Below are positions 60,169 through 64,000 of a stretch of DNA of 64,000 nt, piece by piece. The stretch's first letter is position 1, and every line of letters begins with the position of its first letter. Made by a program: the position numbers and the translations under genes. Source of the DNA: RUG11237 sp045126515 (GTDB taxonomy: Bacteria > Bacillota > Clostridia > Lachnospirales > Lachnospiraceae); the NCBI GenBank assembly GCA_045126515.1, contig JBGVOM010000048.1, forward strand, positions 80,577 through 144,576, given 5' to 3'. The notes under the pieces were generated by a model. That model searched no databases. It was not told the origin of the DNA and worked only from the letters and a program-made list of their open reading frames with translations.

Positions 60169-60229
60169 TTTTCTTCCTCCCAAAATATTTTCGTTATTAC
60201 TTTTTTGGCTCTGGTAATCCAACTTTCTG

Positions 60230-60258
60230 ATGATAACCCATTTTTCACACAAAGTCAA
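60230..60258 (-). promoter_or_regulatory. Promoter of the dehydrogenase-to-amylase operon
   Basis: The minus strand reads TTGACT (60253-60258), a 17-nt spacer and TATCAT (60230-60235), about 60 nt before the ATG at 60168. No LacI-type palindrome like those at 47.6 kb is visible here. The rest of 60259-60378 shows no other feature. Confidence 0.65.
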
Positions 60259-60378
60259 TATTTCTGTTCTTTTTTGTAATTATTCTGTCACTTTTATCTG
60301 TTTTTTGTAATATTTTCAACAATAAATCGTAATTTTCACCAGAAAGTTCCCCAAAAAGACCTTAGTCTGCCATTGTAT

Positions 60379-60431
60379 AAAAAAAATTAAGGCTACCCAC
60401 TTGCAAACAAACTTTTTGCAAGCAGATAGCC
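60379..60431 (-). terminator. Terminator of the 1034-residue amylase gene
   Basis: GGCTATCTGCTTGCAAA pairs with TTTGCAAGTGGGTAGCC (60391-60431), followed by eight T on the minus strand. It isolates the amylase from the operon promoter at 60230-60258. Confidence 0.88.
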
Positions 60432-60474
60432 TCTTTATTACTTTTTATTATATTGTGTTTTCCATCATTCCAGC

Positions 60475-63400
60475 TTATCTTACTGTATATGTTTCTACTG
60501 TCCTATCTAAAATAGTACCACAATTAATTACATATACGTTTAACTTATATGTTCCTGGTGTAGCTGTTGTCCAAATATAGTTGCTTTCTGGCTGGAAGTT
60601 GGCAATCAATACTTCTTTTCCATCCTTTTCATAGGAGAACATGTATCTGACAGCACCATTTCCGCCTGATGTATTTGCAATCAGTTTAACACCATCTTTT
60701 GTTTTAACAGCACTAAATCCATCTAACTTAAACTCTGTTGGGTTTGGTGTATCTGTTGGGTTTGGTACATCTGTTGGATTTGGTGTATCTGTTGGGTTTG
60801 GTACATCTGTTGGGTTTGGTGTATCTGTTGGGTTTGGTGTATATGTTGGGTCTGGTGTAACTGTTGGGTTTGGTGTATCTGTTACAATAGGTGTTGGCAC
60901 CGCACCACCAGAATATACATAAGTTACTGTAATCTCTTCTTTTGTATATTCACCGGTAGCATTTGCAGGGGTTGTCTTCAATTCATAACCAGCCATTGTT
61001 CTTGGGCTTGTCTCATAAGGATTACCAACTGCTCCCACACGATATACATCAACTCCGCCTGTCAAATCATTTCCTGCTTCATCTACATATTTTACTACAA
61101 CCTTTGCCGGTTCACCAGCCGGAAGTGTTTCCAAACTAGTGGCATCCTTCTTATATAACTGTGTTCCTTTTGCTGTAAGTCCAGGTGCCATATCCGGAGT
61201 ACTTCTACCACCGTCCCAGCTAAGAATCACTACTGCGCTGTCTGTAACTGTATCATTGCTATAAACCCAGTAAGGCCCTTCTTCTACCATGGTATCTCCC
61301 GGCCATGCTTTTGAAATAGCTGTTTTATCTGTTTCACTCTTATAAACATAAATTGATGGAGCTGTTGCAAATTCACTCTTCAACACTTTCACGCAGAACT
61401 TTCCGTCACTAATGGTTGGTTCTGTACATTTTGCATAAGTAATGATTTTTTCTACCGGTGAACCATCTTCTTCTGATTTTCCTTTCAAAACAAGAGTAGT
61501 CTTTTCTTCATAAGCTGTACCACCGCCTAAAGTAATTACATCATCAGCTTTAAATGCTACTTCTTTTCCACCATTGATAGAGTAAGTTGTATCTACAACC
61601 TTGTTTGCACTTAATTTTACGTCAATTGTTTCAGAACTGTATGTTGTTCCTGAATATGTACCGTTTGCAATATTAGCACCTACGCTTGGCTTAATTTCGC
61701 CAGAACCTTCTAACAGAATAACACCGTTAGAATCACATGTTACAGATACAGCACCGCCGGATACTGTATACTTTTCTCCTGAATATGCATCTGTAATTGT
61801 TTCACCATCCGCAAAAATATCTCCAACATTTACATTATATGTACCTGCTGTTGTCGGAAGTGCTACTACTACCTTATCTTCGTCTGCTTGTCCTAAATGA
61901 TAGGTTCTGCTGAAAGTATATACATCACCAGACAATTGTTTATGCTGTCCTGCACCTACAGAGGCATGCTTATTTCTAAACTGACCAACCTTCTGATAGT
62001 TACTCTGAACTTTTGTATCAATACAGTTCCAGTTCATCTGAGAACGCCAGCCCTGTTCATCATTTATCTGTTTTGTACCTGAATTTGTTGCAGTTCTTCC
62101 TGTCTCATCACCGTAATAAATTTGAACTCCACCCGGGCAAAGAAGCAAAGCTGTTCCGGCACTGGCTTGTCTTGAGCCCAAACCTTTATCATGAGATGAA
62201 ATATAACTTAATACATTAAAGCTCGGATCACTATTAATTTGATTTGCATAGCTAGAATAAACTGTTTCCAATGCTGCACCAGTTTTGCTTTCATTTCCCT
62301 TGAAAGTGAAATTAATCATAGAATCAAAACCGCCGGTGGTATAATACTCATCTTTACCCACACCGTGATCAAAATGTTCTCCTGTGGTCCAGAATTCTTC
62401 ATCCCAGTATGCTGCCGGATTATCCGGATTAGTCTTTTTCTGTTCTTCTCTCCATTCTTCCAATGCCATAGTCGCATATTTGCTCAATGTTCCCCAATGC
62501 TCTTTTTCGATATGTTTTGCTGTGTCGCATCGGAAACCATCCACACCATAATCTTTTACAAAATCTACTAACCATTTTACAACATAATTAGCATTTTTGC
62601 GTGGCAGTCCTGTTTCGCAAAAAAACGCATCCAATTCTTCTTTTTCTGTGTCAAGTCTTCCTTCCTGAGTCCATTTTGTCTGCAGAATAGGTGGAATTCC
62701 ATTATCTGCCGTACTTTCTGTCTTAATATCCGGAAGACCACCGGTACAAAGTGTAAGATCATTACCACTCTCACTACCTTCATAACCATTAAAACGAGGA
62801 CTAACGGCACGAATCCAGCTATTGCCCCACCACTTAGACCAATCTCCGCTTGAATTTAATGTTGATTTGCCATTTTCGGTTGAACAAGAATAGTCCATCC
62901 ACCACTTATAATCACCTTCGGATGTTTTGTAATATATATCTTCCCAACCGTTTCCCAAAGCGCCAGCATTATATTGCTTCACAGTGACAGGATCGGCATA
63001 TCCCACATGATTCATTACCACATCCAATACAATACGAATTCCATGTTCATGGGCTGTATCCACAAATTTTTTCATTTCCGCTTCTGTACCCATATTGGCA
63101 TCCATATTACTAAAATCTAACGGATAATATCCATGATATGCATAATGCTTAAACCCTTGTCCACAAACAGCTCCATGAATCTGCTCATAAGGTGCACTAA
63201 TCCAAATTGCATTTACACCCAGGTCATCGAAATATCCCTCTTCTATTTTCTCTGTCATACCTGCCAAGTCACCACCATGGAATGTACCTGCTCTTGTTTC
63301 GTATTCCCCTGCATCCACTTCGCCTTCAGAACGTCCGTATGAATGGTCATTGGATTTGTTTCCATTATAAAAACGGTCTGTTAACACAAAGTATACAGTA

Positions 63401-63579
63401 GCATTGTCCCAAGTAAAGTTGTCGGAACCACTTGCTGCATTCACTGTTTCTTCCACTATAACTTCTTCTTTTTCCTTTGCTTCTGCAGTTAATGGAACGA
63501 ATGAGCTAAGTCCTGCTTCACTTACCATAACAGCAGCCATTGCCATTGCTGCTATTTTGCTTATTTTTTTCAAAGCCAT
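60475..63579 (-). CDS. Secreted GH13 alpha-amylase with CBM26, MucBP and repeat linker
   Basis: A 1034-residue protein: signal peptide (about 1-34, ending LTAEA); GH13 barrel (about 55-545) with nucleophile Asp in VDGFRCDTAKH (about 350), acid Glu in WTTGEHFDHG (about 398) and Asp in ISSHDKGLG (about 461). A beta module (about 640-715), a CBM26-type starch-binding module (about 723-810; KAWPGDTMVEEGPYWVYSND) and a MucBP domain (about 816-890) follow. Then come eight hexapeptide repeats of the N-P-T-D-T/V-P type and a C-terminal beta module. No LPXTG. It probably degrades starch at the cell surface. AAAGGAG precedes the ATG. Confidence 0.92.
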   Translation of the reverse strand: MALKKISKIAAMAMAAVMVSEAGLSSFVPLTAEAKEKEEVIVEETVNAASGSDNFTWDNATVYFVLTDRFYNGNKSNDHSYGRSEGEVDAGEYETRAGTFHGGDLAGMTEKIEEGYFDDLGVNAIWISAPYEQIHGAVCGQGFKHYAYHGYYPLDFSNMDANMGTEAEMKKFVDTAHEHGIRIVLDVVMNHVGYADPVTVKQYNAGALGNGWEDIYYKTSEGDYKWWMDYSCSTENGKSTLNSSGDWSKWWGNSWIRAVSPRFNGYEGSESGNDLTLCTGGLPDIKTESTADNGIPPILQTKWTQEGRLDTEKEELDAFFCETGLPRKNANYVVKWLVDFVKDYGVDGFRCDTAKHIEKEHWGTLSKYATMALEEWREEQKKTNPDNPAAYWDEEFWTTGEHFDHGVGKDEYYTTGGFDSMINFTFKGNESKTGAALETVYSSYANQINSDPSFNVLSYISSHDKGLGSRQASAGTALLLCPGGVQIYYGDETGRTATNSGTKQINDEQGWRSQMNWNCIDTKVQSNYQKVGQFRNKHASVGAGQHKQLSGDVYTFSRTYHLGQADEDKVVVALPTTAGTYNVNVGDIFADGETITDAYSGEKYTVSGGAVSVTCDSNGVILLEGSGEIKPSVGANIANGTYSGTTYSSETIDVKLSANKVVDTTYSINGGKEVAFKADDVITLGGGTAYEEKTTLVLKGKSEEDGSPVEKIITYAKCTEPTISDGKFCVKVLKSEFATAPSIYVYKSETDKTAISKAWPGDTMVEEGPYWVYSNDTVTDSAVVILSWDGGRSTPDMAPGLTAKGTQLYKKDATSLETLPAGEPAKVVVKYVDEAGNDLTGGVDVYRVGAVGNPYETSPRTMAGYELKTTPANATGEYTKEEITVTYVYSGGAVPTPIVTDTPNPTVTPDPTYTPNPTDTPNPTDVPNPTDTPNPTDVPNPTDTPNPTEFKLDGFSAVKTKDGVKLIANTSGGNGAVRYMFSYEKDGKEVLIANFQPESNYIWTTATPGTYKLNVYVINCGTILDRTVETYTVR
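60738..60885. repeat. 18-bp tandem repeat in the amylase linker
   Basis: Eight units of 18 bp encode N-P-T-D-T-P and N-P-T-D-V-P hexapeptides, with the two versions alternating for the middle units (NPTDTPNPTDVPNPTDTP). The units differ at few bases, so copy number can change by slippage and alter spacing between catalytic and C-terminal modules. Confidence 0.85.
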
Positions 63580-63601
63580 AATAACTCCTTTCTTTTATAG
63601 C

Positions 63602-63643
63602 ATCCGGTCATTTTCACTACCGGATACTGTCTATGACATTATA
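63602..63643 (-). promoter_or_regulatory. Amylase -10 box and 5'-end hairpin
   Basis: TATAAT on the minus strand (63638-63643) has only a weak TAGAAA -35 box. The predicted transcript start is followed at once by ATCCGGT...ACCGGAT (63602-63625), a 7-bp stem at the very 5' end that could stabilise the mRNA or serve as operator DNA. Confidence 0.45.
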
Positions 63644-63699
63644 TTTTATCTTACCCTACATTTTCTATGTAATATTTTTCATATTCCCTTATGCCCTAA

Positions 63700-63732
63700 G
63701 GCAACGAATCTGTTCTCCTCAGATTCATTGCC
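63700..63732 (-). terminator. Hairpin after the LRR surface-protein gene
   Basis: GGCAATGAATCTG pairs with CAGATTCGTTGCC, 13 nt after the stop codon, but without a clear U run on the minus strand. It could be a weak terminator or an mRNA end-stabilising stem. Confidence 0.5.
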
Positions 63733-63744
63733 CCAAGAGAGATT

Positions 63745-64000
63745 TTAGTTACTTGTTATTTTAGTTTTGGAACTTACACCTTTGCTTTTTAAAAGCTTCT
63801 TATATGTATTCAGCTTACTTTTTGGAGCTTTTATCTTTGCTTTAGAGTTAATTCCCTTAAATGCACTGCTTCCTACATTTTTGCTTGTAAGCTTTGTTGT
63901 CTTGATTGTAATATCTTTCAGATTCTTACATCCGTAGAATGCCTTAGAACCAATCTTGCTTACTTTGCTGTTTAATGTAATCTTCTTTAATGATGTACAC
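63745..64000 (-). CDS. C-terminal part of a BspA-type leucine-rich-repeat surface protein (runs past the window)
   Basis: Minus-strand translation up to the stop at 63745 gives 84 residues: LRR_5 repeats (SKVSKIGSKAFYGCKNLKDI, then TIKTTKLTSKNVGSSAFKGI) and a basic tail containing KLNTYKKLLKSKG. It closely resembles the C-terminus of the 1568-residue protein at 29993, suggesting a shared surface-binding module. The N-terminal part lies outside the window, so function is unknown. Confidence 0.85.
   Translation of the reverse strand, partial: CTSLKKITLNSKVSKIGSKAFYGCKNLKDITIKTTKLTSKNVGSSAFKGINSKAKIKAPKSKLNTYKKLLKSKGVSSKTKITSN

Noticed and set aside
60738..60885. Regular short repeats that might suggest a CRISPR array.
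   Set aside because: Units are directly adjacent 18-mers in frame inside a coding sequence, with no spacers and no cas genes.
60641..60922. Plus-strand frame with GFGVSVGFG repeats opposite the amylase linker.
   Set aside because: It is the antisense of the 18-bp tandem repeat coding for NPTDTP units; no ribosome site or promoter.

Overview
The window looks like a chromosomal segment of a gut Lachnospiraceae-type Firmicute. The reasons are the low G+C, strong AGGAGG ribosome sites, near-continuous minus-strand coding, secreted multidomain amylases with CBM26, MucBP and PUD-like modules, BspA-type leucine-rich surface proteins, and lineage-typical families resembling DUF6179, DUF6323 and DUF6583. 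I cannot name the genus. I see no rRNA, tRNA, CRISPR array, phage or intact insertion sequence.

Region by region. 1-4.7 kb holds a truncated GntR/FCD regulator, a split threonine/serine exporter with a small coiled-coil protein, a DUF6179/DUF6323 pair and a subgroup Ic aspartate aminotransferase. 5.1-13.2 kb holds a GntR regulator with an AEC carrier, then a long minus-strand operon: polar amino acid ABC transporter (ATPase, binding protein, two permeases), Fe-dependent alcohol dehydrogenase, cytidylate-kinase-like protein and D-2-hydroxyacid dehydrogenase. 13.4-20.7 kb holds a LysR regulator divergent from a plus-strand operon: class III aminotransferase, RidA, a five-part iron-sulfur/flavin amine dehydrogenase of the HcnABC, D-hydroxyproline or opine oxidase type, and an Asp/Glu racemase-like protein. 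Together, 6-21 kb reads as one catabolic island for an unidentified amino acid or secondary amine.

20.8-26.7 kb is an NAD salvage operon: nicotinamidase, divergent PRPP synthetase, NAMPT-like transferase, SPFH protein, degenerate NAD-kinase-like protein and NrtR-like Nudix regulator. 26.9-29.8 kb has a decayed AAA-ATPase/PDDEXK-like remnant and a WYL-regulated operon (GNAT-YoaP, MmcQ/YjbR, GyrI-like). 30-34.7 kb is one gene for a large secreted protein with a flavinylation motif, GLUG-type repeats and an LRR tail. 35.7-41.6 kb has a heterodimeric ABC exporter, a DJ-1 protein, a CYTH protein and a DUF6583-like protein.

41.6-63.6 kb is devoted to alpha-glucans: an operon for a maltodextrin ABC importer, MalQ and a LacI regulator; two secreted GH13 enzymes; and between them an unusual operon (Zn-alcohol dehydrogenase, cytosolic GH13, signal-less solute-binding protein, RibD-C reductase, AAC(3)-family acetyltransferase, MATE, MFS) that ends in one of the secreted amylases. 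The window ends inside another LRR surface-protein gene.

The least explained structure is a family of long palindromic intergenic elements at about 4.8, 13.2 and 35.4 kb, with a minimal copy at 14.4 kb and an architecturally similar relative at 35.1 kb. Three of them lie just past the stop codon of a minus-strand gene.
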